From the NCBI GenBank assembly GCA_002413075.1, contig DHWG01000128.1, positions 1 through 5,976 on the forward strand: a stretch of DNA of 5,976 nucleotides, written 5' to 3'. The notes beneath the pieces were generated by a model that saw only the letters and a list, made by a program, of their open reading frames with translations, had not been told where the DNA came from and did not search any database. Both the position numbers and the translations under genes were made by a program. This document shows positions 1 through 5,976 of the stretch, one piece after another; positions within the stretch are counted from its first letter, which is position 1, and every line of letters begins with the position of its first letter. The stretch is from Desulfosporosinus sp. UBA5188. Lineage in GTDB: Bacteria; Bacillota; Desulfitobacteriia; Desulfitobacteriales; Desulfitobacteriaceae.

Positions 1-273
1 CTTGGCTACATAGCAGGCAAAGATAGTAACTTTGTTATATTAAGAGAACATAAAAATCAAAGAGGAAGCAAAGATGGTAGAGTTTCATGTCTCATGAAAA
101 AAGGGGCTGTTAGGGCTGGTCTAAATGAAACGCAGTTTATGACCATAATGGAGGATATAAAGGCCTTTGAATTCGCAGTAGAAAAGGCTGTAAAAAATGA
201 AGTGATAGTTTTTTTCACTGAGACACCTGAAATCTTCATTTCTAAAGTTATAGCCTGCCTTAATTTAGCTTAA
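1..273 (+). CDS. cphA: Cyanophycin synthetase-like protein, C-terminal end (5' truncated by window edge)
   Basis: Reading frame 1 is open from the first base to TAA at 271-273, giving 90 residues; the start lies outside the window. The residues LGYIAGKDSNFVILREHKNQRG, spread over about positions 1-22, follow the pattern seen near the end of cyanophycin synthetases (roughly 'iGRIAGe.fd.iiiREdkdlRGR..GEv..ll.eGa..aG'). The later segment EDIKAFEFAVEKAVKNEVIVFFTETPE (51-77) matches the closing 'DE.eAl..Al..a.pgDlVvvFyE' block. This is the C-terminal Mur-ligase lobe of an enzyme that, in known members, polymerises Asp and Arg into cyanophycin using ATP. Residues usually conserved are altered here: NE replaces the common GD before VIVFF, and RGS replaces RGR. 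It may therefore be a divergent paralogue or another Mur-ligase family member. The catalytic N-terminal parts are not visible, so activity cannot be judged. The gene symbol is by family resemblance only. Confidence 0.7.
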   Translation, partial: LGYIAGKDSNFVILREHKNQRGSKDGRVSCLMKKGAVRAGLNETQFMTIMEDIKAFEFAVEKAVKNEVIVFFTETPEIFISKVIACLNLA

Positions 274-327
274 GTTCGTAGGTTTAAGCTTGGTGGAAAG
301 AAAATAGCCATTCATTTATAATTTTGA

Positions 328-372
328 AAAGCGACAGGCACTTGGCGGATTAAACTAAGTGCTTGTCGCTTT
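328..372 (+). terminator. Long imperfect hairpin downstream of the cphA-like gene (probable terminator)
   Basis: The left arm 328-345 (AAAGCGACAGGCACTTGG) pairs with the right arm 355-372 (CTAAGTGCTTGTCGCTTT) over 18 positions, with only two G:T wobbles (G337:T363 and G344:T356). The loop is 9 nt (346-354). It lies 54 bp after the stop codon, where a transcript end is expected. The downstream T-tract is weak on the + strand (TTAATGTTGT). On the minus strand the hairpin is followed by TTTTC, but no minus-strand gene needs it. The unusually long stem and poor T-tract leave open a dispersed palindromic (REP-like) element rather than a dedicated terminator. Confidence 0.55.
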
Positions 373-557
373 AATGTTGTGATTAATGTCGACCATATGT
401 GTCAATATACAACAAAGGTGGAAGAGAGTGGTACAAAGAATAATTAAAGTGAGAACTATACTCACATTCTTGCATAACTGATATTCAATTAATGGAGGTG
501 AAGTCCTTTTTGTCTATGGTTACACAAATAATCAATAAATAGGAGGGAATTCTGATC
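373..557 (+). promoter_or_regulatory. Leader region of the M6 protease gene, with a weak sigma-H-like promoter candidate
   Basis: This gene-free stretch must carry the protease promoter unless the hairpin upstream is read through. No clean sigma-A -35/-10 pair is visible. The best match is to the sigma-H pattern: AAAGAATAA at 435-443 fits the -10 RnnGAATWW exactly, and AAAGG at 414-418, starting a -35-like block 414-422, leaves a 12-nt spacer, but the -35 is only half matched. The same AAAGGTGG (414-421) also resembles a ribosome binding site for a 17-codon frame GTG 428 to TGA 481. A second frame runs from ATG 492 to TAG 542. A short dyad GTGAG (449-453) / CTCAC (461-465) flanks TATACT (457-462). 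The protease ribosome binding site AGGAGGG (541-547) ends the leader. Every promoter assignment here is tentative. Confidence 0.3.
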
Positions 558-2816
558 ATGAGAAGATTTGTAGGGATCATATTAAGTTCTGTTGTTACCC
601 TAACTTTCGCTTTGACGCCTTCTTATGTGGCCTCGCTTCAAGGAAAGGGCCTTAATCCAAAATTCATGCCAGCCAATGAAGACAAGATCCAATCCACCCT
701 TATAGCTAATGGAACGATTAAGTTAGGCACGGCCCCTGATAAAGCGCAAAACATAGTTAAAACCTATCTTCAGAAGAAATTAGATCCTAAGGTGAAGACA
801 CAATTCCCCGGCACTAAAGATGTTCCCCATTACAAAGCCCAAAAACAATTGCAAGATTACGAAAGGAATTTTAAAGGGTCAAATTCTGATCTTGATGGGT
901 CTGAGACAAACATTCCAAACGCTGCCCCTTTGCCACTTTCTAAGACCAGAGATACGGGTAAAATATTAGTAATGTTGGTTGATTTCGCTGAAGGTAATGG
1001 TCCACTCTCGGGTCAATTGCCCAAGCCCGTCGATCCAAATAAAGATTACTGGGTTGCAGATTTTAATAACAATCACTATACCAAAATGCTCTTTGACAGA
1101 ACGCCAGGAAGCAATTCTTTGGCCAATTACTATTTAGCCCAATCCGACGGGAAATTTACGGTGGATGGCCAAGTGTATGGCTGGATTCATCTTCCCTACC
1201 CTGAATCATACTATGGTGCTGATAATCCAATCGGGGGGACGGACAACCTCAATGGCCCAGCTTGGAGAATCGTAAATGATGCGATTAAAGCGGCCGGAGA
1301 ACAAGGATTGCAAATTCCGTTCAAAGACTTTGATGCTGACGGTGATAACTATGTTGATTCCTTCATGGTCATTCACGCTGGTGCCGGTCAAGAAGGCGGC
1401 GGTGGAATCCAAGGTGATGACGCTATTTGGTCACATAGCTGGTTTGCGGATTATGCCAACGGAGGTGTCAAAACGTGGGACGGGACGCTTGTTGGATCTT
1501 ACACCACAGAGCCTGAAGATGGTGGCCTCGGCGTCTTCGCACACGAATATGGTCACCAACTGGGTCTGCCTGATCTTTATGACACAAGCTATCTTGGTGA
1601 GTCTTCTACGGGCTTCTATACCTTAATGTCCAGTGGAAGCTGGCTCGGCAAACCCCTGGGTACTCAACCCGCGAACCTTGATATTTGGTCCAAAATGGTT
1701 CTCGGTTGGACACCAGATCTGCTCACGATTAATCAAGGTGCAAGTGGAAAGAAAGACTTCTTGATCCACAGTACGGAAACCTATGCGACGTTTGTTAAAG
1801 GCTTTAAAGTCAATCTTCCCCAAAAAGCGGTCACGACGAATATTAACACGCCCTTCGAAGGTCAAAACGAATGGTGGAGCACCATGGGAGACGGCTTAAA
1901 TACGAACTTAACGCGTACGATTGATCTCAGTGGCGTAACGTCCGCCACCTTAAACTTTAAAACATGGTATGACACTGAATATGATTATGATTTTGGTTAT
2001 GTTGAAGTATCCGCAGATCAGGGAGCCACCTTTACTAGAATCTCCGGTAACATTACGCGTGACATCGGTGGTATCCCCAGTATTGATGGGACAAGTAATG
2101 GGTGGGTGGATGCGATATTTAATCTTTCTGCCTATGCAGGTCAGTCCATTCAACTTCGTTTCCACTACTTAACCGATGGCGGTGTTGCACAAAAAGGCTG
2201 GGCCATTGATGCCATCAGCATCCCAGAAATCGGTTTTTCAGAGACTGCCGAGGTTTCTCCAAATGGCTGGACGCTCGATGGCTTCCGTCAATTTGCAGGA
2301 ACCGAGACCGTGAATAAAGACCAATACTACCTTGGCGAGCTTGTACGGCCATATGCTACCAACGAAGGTTTAAACTGGGCCTACAACTATTACGGAACCC
2401 CAACTATTATGGAACGCTTAAAGTATGAACCCGGTGTCCTCTTGTGGTATCGTGATACCGCAATGATGGATAATAATGTGGGAGAACACCCCGGTCAAGG
2501 TCGTGTCCTCATCGTGGATGCTCATAATACACCGATGATGCAATCAAATAACACGGCCTTCCGGACCAGAGTCCAACTCTTTGATGCACCATTTGGCGTA
2601 AAACCGACTTCTCCAATCACTGTTCATGACACAAAGAGTGTTGAGCTAAAATTCCCCGCCTCTGCTCCTATATCCGTCTTCGATGACTCAAAAGCTTACT
2701 ATAACGCAAAGGCTCCATTTAACAGTGTCAAAACACCCACTTACGGTGTGAAGATGACTGTTGATGGGGTTTCCTCCAATGGGTCAGCTGCCCGAATCGG
2801 CGTAGACTTCCGATAA
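558..2816 (+). CDS. inhA: Immune inhibitor A-type secreted metalloprotease (peptidase family M6)
   Basis: This is a complete 752-residue zinc endopeptidase, likely secreted and acting on extracellular proteins. Residues 1 to about 26 form a signal peptide: MRR, a hydrophobic core, then a likely cut near SYVAS. A pro-region of roughly 100 residues follows. The catalytic domain (about 130-390) shows the M6 zinc signature HEYGHQLGLPD at 329-339, with H329, H333 and D339 as predicted ligands and E330 as the base. It also has YTLMSSGSW with M357 under the site, a calcium-type loop DFDADGDNYVD (257-267) leading into FMVIHAGAG, and IWSHSW (290-295). Residues about 432-560 form the MAM/VEG-like beta domain (EWWSTMGDGLN..LTR, then LRFHYLTDGG..KGWAIDAI). 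The rest, including GEHPGQGRVLIVDAH, is the usual InhA C-terminal part. Bacillus InhA is about 800 residues, so the length is normal. There is no SLH, LPXTG or membrane tail, so free release is expected. The start is set by AGGAGGG 10 nt upstream. It appears monocistronic. Known relatives degrade host antimicrobial peptides and matrix proteins; the substrate here is unknown and may simply be nutritional. Confidence 0.96.
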   Translation: MRRFVGIILSSVVTLTFALTPSYVASLQGKGLNPKFMPANEDKIQSTLIANGTIKLGTAPDKAQNIVKTYLQKKLDPKVKTQFPGTKDVPHYKAQKQLQDYERNFKGSNSDLDGSETNIPNAAPLPLSKTRDTGKILVMLVDFAEGNGPLSGQLPKPVDPNKDYWVADFNNNHYTKMLFDRTPGSNSLANYYLAQSDGKFTVDGQVYGWIHLPYPESYYGADNPIGGTDNLNGPAWRIVNDAIKAAGEQGLQIPFKDFDADGDNYVDSFMVIHAGAGQEGGGGIQGDDAIWSHSWFADYANGGVKTWDGTLVGSYTTEPEDGGLGVFAHEYGHQLGLPDLYDTSYLGESSTGFYTLMSSGSWLGKPLGTQPANLDIWSKMVLGWTPDLLTINQGASGKKDFLIHSTETYATFVKGFKVNLPQKAVTTNINTPFEGQNEWWSTMGDGLNTNLTRTIDLSGVTSATLNFKTWYDTEYDYDFGYVEVSADQGATFTRISGNITRDIGGIPSIDGTSNGWVDAIFNLSAYAGQSIQLRFHYLTDGGVAQKGWAIDAISIPEIGFSETAEVSPNGWTLDGFRQFAGTETVNKDQYYLGELVRPYATNEGLNWAYNYYGTPTIMERLKYEPGVLLWYRDTAMMDNNVGEHPGQGRVLIVDAHNTPMMQSNNTAFRTRVQLFDAPFGVKPTSPITVHDTKSVELKFPASAPISVFDDSKAYYNAKAPFNSVKTPTYGVKMTVDGVSSNGSAARIGVDFR

Positions 2817-2840
2817 CAACTGACTTATGTGGAATTATTG

Positions 2841-2877
2841 AAATAAGACTCTCGGCTTTGCCGAGAGTCTTATTTTT
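2841..2877 (+). terminator. Rho-independent terminator of the M6 protease gene
   Basis: A perfect 16-bp stem is formed by AAATAAGACTCTCGGC (2841-2856) and GCCGAGAGTCTTATTT (2860-2875). The loop is 3 nt (TTT), and a run of T continues to 2877. It begins 24 bp after the protease stop codon. The GC-rich core next to the loop and the T-rich 3' arm are typical of intrinsic termination. Because the left arm begins with AAATAA, the structure could also act weakly on the other strand, but no gene converges on it. Confidence 0.95.
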
Positions 2878-2880
2878 GGA

Positions 2881-3276
2881 TTGAAAGATATAAAATAATA
2901 GCCTAGCAATGAACCTGATGTTAATGATACTATCTGAATAAGATGAAAAGGAATATTCATAGTTGAAAATTTGGATGATACTAGAGTGGCGACGCTGCAG
3001 AAACAGATAAAGAGTGGATTAGTATGACAACTAGGACTATACGCAAGATCATAACAGGAACGACACAGTATGATGGTGCAGGTGTGAAACTGGTACGAGT
3101 GATATGAAGACAAAAGGGAAAAAAGAGTTCGGTGAAACAATGACTGATGAAGGCTTGAACATTAAACAGAAGGATCAAAAATGACCAAAGGACTCGAGTT
3201 AATGGGACCAAAGTGATATTATTGAAATGAAACATTGATCAGATCAAATAAATTATAGAATGATGGAGTATTCGGC
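2881..3276 (+). other. Gene-free purine-rich region with decayed gene fragments
   Basis: About 400 bp lie between the protease terminator and the MFS gene with no intact gene. The + strand is about two-thirds purine by hand count over 2941-3240, and the tetramer ATGA occurs 13 times in 2881-3280. Several very short frames follow each other with 4-nt overlaps: stop 3025-3027 with ATG 3024, stop 3105-3107 with ATG 3104, and stop 3182-3184 with ATG 3181. One of these frames is recognisably the start of a pirin gene (see the separate entry). The frame before it (2947-3027, ending ENLDDTRVATLQKQIKSGLV) looks protein-like, but I do not recognise it. I see no convincing promoter for the downstream MFS gene. 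The long minus-strand open frames here are Ser/Phe/Cys-rich translations of the purine-rich strand and are not credible genes. Confidence 0.6.
3024..3107 (+). pseudogene. Pirin-family gene remnant (N-terminal 27 codons only)
   Basis: ATG 3024 to TGA 3105-3107 encodes 27 residues. The residues MTTRTIRKIITGTTQ followed by YDGAGVKLVRVI correspond closely to the start of bacterial pirin-like proteins, which typically open with 'i.kiv.g..t.DGAGVKL.RvIG' and continue into 'DPFLMLDeF' and the metal-binding cupin. That continuation and the cupin His motif (PHRGIET-like) are absent in all three forward frames downstream. Full-length pirins are about 230-300 residues, so this is a 5' fragment left by deletion or recombination. 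No strong ribosome binding site precedes it (only AAGAGTGG at 3010-3017). Pirins are cupin metalloproteins, some with quercetinase activity; none is expected from this fragment. A chance match is unlikely given the contiguous block, but no alignment was run. Confidence 0.6.
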
Positions 3277-4503
3277 ATGAAGGATAAAAATTGTAAACTG
3301 TTAAATGAAGATAGAAGGAATGAAAAAAAGATACTAGGCCTTGAACGAAATATTTTCTTTGTTGGAACGACCAGCTTTTTAACGGATACTGCAACGAAAA
3401 TGATCTATGCAATCATGCCGTTGTTCTTGATGACCTTAGGCGCAACGAAAACGGAAATTTCATTGATAGAGGGAATCTCAGAAAGCACGGCCTCCGTTCT
3501 TAAAGCATTATCTGGCTGGTGGAGTGACAAAATTGGAAAGAACAAGCCTTTTATGATCATAGGATATGCGTTTACAGCGATACTTTCTCCGATGTTCTCA
3601 ATGGTTACTTCGCCACTGCAGGTGCTTATGGTCCGATTTACAGAAAGAGTGGGAAAAGGGATAAGAACGGCTCCGAGAGATAGTTTAATCGCGGGTTCTT
3701 CGTCGGATCACACGAAGGGAAGGAGTTTCGGCTTTCATAAAGCCATGGATAATAGTGGAGCCATACTTGGTCCCCTTCTGGCTTTTGGAATCTTATCACT
3801 TTTTCCGGGTGACTACCGTAAAGTATTTGTATTTGCGGCAATACCAGGCTTCTTAGGGCTAATTTCAATCATTTTCTTTGTTAAAGAAGTGAAAAGACAT
3901 AAGACAGAACGCCTTGGTAGGATTACTTTAAAGGATTTTTCTCCGAAATATTATGCTTTTCTTGGAATTGTATTTATATTTACCCTGGGCAACTCGACCG
4001 ATGCCTTACTATTGATTAAAGCGAGTGATATTGGAGTTAAGGCTGTTTTCATTCCCATTGTGTATCTTATATTCAACTCAGTTTCAGCCATCTTCTCGGT
4101 TCCTGCCGGTATATTATCAGATAAAATTGGGAGGGAGAGGCTCATAATATTTGGGTATTTACTCTATGCAATGGTATATTTCGGCTTTGGAAGAACAAAC
4201 ATTCAAGGGGTTCTTATTCTCCTCTTTGCTTTATATGGCCTTTATAGCGCGGCAACGGATGGAATTCAGAAGGCCCTGGTTTCAGACTTAATTGATCAGA
4301 AGAAAAGAGGCACGGGCCTTGGACTGTACAATTGTCTTGTAGGAATAACCTTACTGCCTGCCAGTGTTATCGCAGGCCTGCTTTATGATCATATCAATAA
4401 CAGGGCACCATTTTACTATGGGTCAATCATGGCTCTAGTGGCGGCTATGCTTATGCTGATATTCTATTGGCAAGGAAACAAGACAGTTCAAGCGAATTCA
4501 TGA
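3277..4503 (+). CDS. Major facilitator superfamily (MFS) transporter, MJ1317-like group
   Basis: This is a complete 408-residue polytopic inner-membrane protein whose hydrophobic stretches are consistent with the usual 12 transmembrane helices in two halves. The MFS loop 2-3 signature appears as GWWSDKIGKNKP (80-91) and is repeated in the second half as GILSDKIGRER (278-288). RVGKGIRTAPRD (124-135) and KGRSFGFHKAMDNSGAILGPLLA (147-169) are characteristic of a widespread, poorly characterised MFS branch in bacteria and archaea whose members are often annotated only as 'MFS transporter'. A charged cytosolic N-terminus of about 24 residues precedes helix 1. The hydrophilic stretch about 203-222, rich in Lys and Arg, fits the central cytoplasmic loop. 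The start is ATG 3277, with GGAG 8 nt upstream; that start overlaps the TGA of a tiny frame (ATGA). Transport is presumably driven by a proton or other ion gradient. The substrate cannot be inferred from sequence or neighbours. Confidence 0.93.
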   Translation: MKDKNCKLLNEDRRNEKKILGLERNIFFVGTTSFLTDTATKMIYAIMPLFLMTLGATKTEISLIEGISESTASVLKALSGWWSDKIGKNKPFMIIGYAFTAILSPMFSMVTSPLQVLMVRFTERVGKGIRTAPRDSLIAGSSSDHTKGRSFGFHKAMDNSGAILGPLLAFGILSLFPGDYRKVFVFAAIPGFLGLISIIFFVKEVKRHKTERLGRITLKDFSPKYYAFLGIVFIFTLGNSTDALLLIKASDIGVKAVFIPIVYLIFNSVSAIFSVPAGILSDKIGRERLIIFGYLLYAMVYFGFGRTNIQGVLILLFALYGLYSAATDGIQKALVSDLIDQKKRGTGLGLYNCLVGITLLPASVIAGLLYDHINNRAPFYYGSIMALVAAMLMLIFYWQGNKTVQANS

Positions 4504-4603
4504 AAAAGAAGGTTTTATTTCTATAAAATGACAATCATGGAATAGTCCATACAAGATCAGCAGAGAATAAGGCAATTAGCAATTTAGGTTAGGGGTACAA
4601 GAA

Positions 4604-5976
4604 ATGAAGAAAAATATTTCTATCTTGGTTTTTCTATTAGCTTTGGTTTGCGTAGGAATCTTCTTAACCCACAGCTATAATAATTTTAAGGTTGACGAAA
4701 ACTTTACCCCGATCCCACTAACTTTTGACCCTTATAGCTCAACCTCTTCTTATGATTGGAACGGGGCGACCGTTTCAATTCAAGGAGGTTTTGTGAAGGG
4801 AAAAATGCGAGAAACGGATCATTCAGAGAGTCTATTGTTACGATCACTTTCGCCATCCATTCAAATTACCATCAAAGGTGGTGCGCAAGCACAGGCGTAT
4901 CAAGTTCGCTTGGAAAACGTGAATCCGAGCAAAATTGAGGTCAAGAATACAGACAGTACCCAGAGTGTGGATGCACATACTTTGTTGTTATTGGTAAACC
5001 TCTCGGCAGGACAAGAAAAGACATTCCAAGTGGCGTTAAAAGAAGAGCCCAATCCCGAGTTTGTTATCTTAGGCGATAATAGAAATGGCTATCAAACCTT
5101 CTCGCAAATTATTGATCAAATTAATTCGATTGGTCCGGCCTTTACGATTGATAATGGCGACTTAGTTTATGGAGGTGAACCTAATAAGTATAGACTTTTC
5201 TATGAAACCGTTTCGAAGCTCCAAGTTCCCCTGTATACCACCTTAGGTAATCATGACATTAGAGAAAATGGCAGAGGAATTTATACTGAACTCTTTGGGC
5301 CCGCTTACTATTCCTTTGATTATCAAACGATGCATTTTGCTTTTATCGATAGTTCACGTGGTTGGACGGAAAAACAAGCTATTCCAGAAGAGCAATATCA
5401 ATGGTTAGAAAAGGATTTAGCGAAGGCTCAAGGAAAGCGAATCTTTGTGATAACCCACATTCCACCCACTGATCCCAGGACAAAGACTGAACCCAACCCC
5501 TATCCACAAATGTCTGAGCCTCAAAAATCGGAGCTGATACAACAGGAAATTAGTAAGTTGAGTGGTACCAGTAACCTCAATCACGGTTTTACTGACCAAG
5601 AAGAAGCTAAACGCTTTGAAAGCTTAATGACTCAGTACAAGGTGGATACCGTGTTTATGTCCCATATTCATGCGTATTTTAGTTTCGTAAAAAATGATGT
5701 CAGATATATCATTAGTGGAGGGGCTGGGGCAGAACTCTTGACCAAGGATACTTACTATCATTTTCTACGAGTTAAAGTGACCAATAAGGAAAATCTCCTT
5801 GAGGTCGTGGAACTTCCGTCCCCAGCTAACGTTATTATGGATCGCTATATTGCAGCGGGTCAGATGTTTGCTCGGTCGCTTTACAAGGAGTATCCTACCA
5901 TAATATATGGAATTGGTTTAGCCTTGCTCTTGGCTATTGGAGGGGTACTTTGGATCTATCGTGTAAGTTGGTGGGC
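4604..5976 (+). CDS. Membrane-attached or exported calcineurin-like metallophosphoesterase (3' truncated by window edge)
   Basis: The frame is open from ATG 4604 to the last base (457 codons, no stop). AGGGG at 4591-4595 sits 8 nt upstream as ribosome binding site. Residues about 4-22 are a hydrophobic signal or anchor segment. Residues about 34-148 are a beta-rich domain without recognised motifs. The phosphoesterase domain spans about 150-395, with the di-metal motifs in order: GDNR (157-160), NGDLVYGG (184-191), GNHD (215-218), THIPP (284-288) and SHIHA (353-357). The first motif is D-N-R instead of the common D-x-H, and the last is SHIH instead of GHxH. Both histidines of that last motif and the Asp/Asn ligands are kept, so metal binding is plausible. 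A second transmembrane helix lies at about 432-452, followed by basic residues, suggesting an extracytoplasmic catalytic domain held at the membrane. The gene starts 100 bp after the MFS gene with no clear terminator or promoter between, so co-transcription is possible. The phosphoester substrate is unknown. Confidence 0.92.
   Translation, partial: MKKNISILVFLLALVCVGIFLTHSYNNFKVDENFTPIPLTFDPYSSTSSYDWNGATVSIQGGFVKGKMRETDHSESLLLRSLSPSIQITIKGGAQAQAYQVRLENVNPSKIEVKNTDSTQSVDAHTLLLLVNLSAGQEKTFQVALKEEPNPEFVILGDNRNGYQTFSQIIDQINSIGPAFTIDNGDLVYGGEPNKYRLFYETVSKLQVPLYTTLGNHDIRENGRGIYTELFGPAYYSFDYQTMHFAFIDSSRGWTEKQAIPEEQYQWLEKDLAKAQGKRIFVITHIPPTDPRTKTEPNPYPQMSEPQKSELIQQEISKLSGTSNLNHGFTDQEEAKRFESLMTQYKVDTVFMSHIHAYFSFVKNDVRYIISGGAGAELLTKDTYYHFLRVKVTNKENLLEVVELPSPANVIMDRYIAAGQMFARSLYKEYPTIIYGIGLALLLAIGGVLWIYRVSWW

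Noticed and set aside
57..239. 60-codon minus-strand frame opposite the cphA-like tail
   Set aside because: It is antisense to a frame with clear protein family similarity and looks like an ordinary shadow.
1276..1626. 116-codon + strand frame inside the protease gene
   Set aside because: It lies entirely within the M6 catalytic domain coding sequence in another frame and shows no family features.
2835..3140. 101-codon open frame on the minus strand in the intergenic region
   Set aside because: It runs through the terminator hairpin and lies antisense to the pirin fragment. The product is Ser/Phe/Cys/His-rich as expected from the pyrimidine-rich strand, and no family is recognisable.
2981..3235. 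84-codon open frame on the minus strand
   Set aside because: Same purine-strand bias, overlaps the previous frame, and has no recognisable motif. The lack of CTA/TTA/TCA stops on a pyrimidine-rich strand does not indicate a gene here.
3235..3259. TTGATC ... TATAGA as a promoter for the MFS gene
   Set aside because: The spacer is only 13 nt and the -10 would sit within 6 nt of the ribosome binding site, leaving no room for a normal 5' end.
4537..4550. Small inverted repeat ATGGA-ATAG-TCCAT after the MFS gene as a possible terminator
   Set aside because: The stem is only 5 bp, AT-rich and without a T-tract, so it is too weak to call.
4756..4938. 60-codon + strand frame within the phosphoesterase gene
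   Set aside because: It is out of frame with the phosphoesterase, whose own frame is open across the whole stretch with family motifs further on.

Overview
The window is a stretch of low-to-moderate GC DNA, about 6 kb, from a Gram-positive-type (Bacillota) genome. This assignment rests on strong AGGAGG-like ribosome binding sites, a rho-independent terminator with a short loop and T-tract, a secreted immune-inhibitor-A (M6) protease, and a cyanophycin-synthetase-like tail. Spore-forming Bacilli or Peptococcaceae-type Clostridia would both fit. The genus cannot be fixed from the sequence alone.

Layout, all genes on the + strand. (1) 1-273: the last 90 codons of a cyanophycin-synthetase-like Mur ligase, cut by the window edge. 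(2) 274-557: a gene-free leader with a long imperfect hairpin (328-372) and a stretch upstream of the protease that holds two very short ORFs and a weak sigma-H-like element. (3) 558-2816: a complete secreted M6 metalloprotease with HEYGH zinc site, closed by a perfect 16-bp terminator hairpin (2841-2877). (4) 2881-3276: no intact gene. This purine-rich segment contains the first 27 codons of a pirin-family gene that then stops, surrounded by very short frames linked by ATGA-type overlaps. It is best read as operon debris. (5) 3277-4503: a complete 12-TM-type major facilitator transporter. (6) 4604-5976: a membrane-attached or exported calcineurin-like metallophosphoesterase that runs off the right edge. 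It has no stop codon inside the window but is clearly coding.

The genes do not form an obvious pathway. The protease looks monocistronic, with its own leader and terminator. The MFS and phosphoesterase genes are 100 bp apart with no clear terminator or promoter between them and could be co-transcribed, but no shared function is evident. I see no CRISPR array, tRNA, rRNA, insertion sequence, phage module or defence system. The least ordinary parts are the decayed pirin region and the leader of the protease gene. I do not see convincing evidence for a new biological system.
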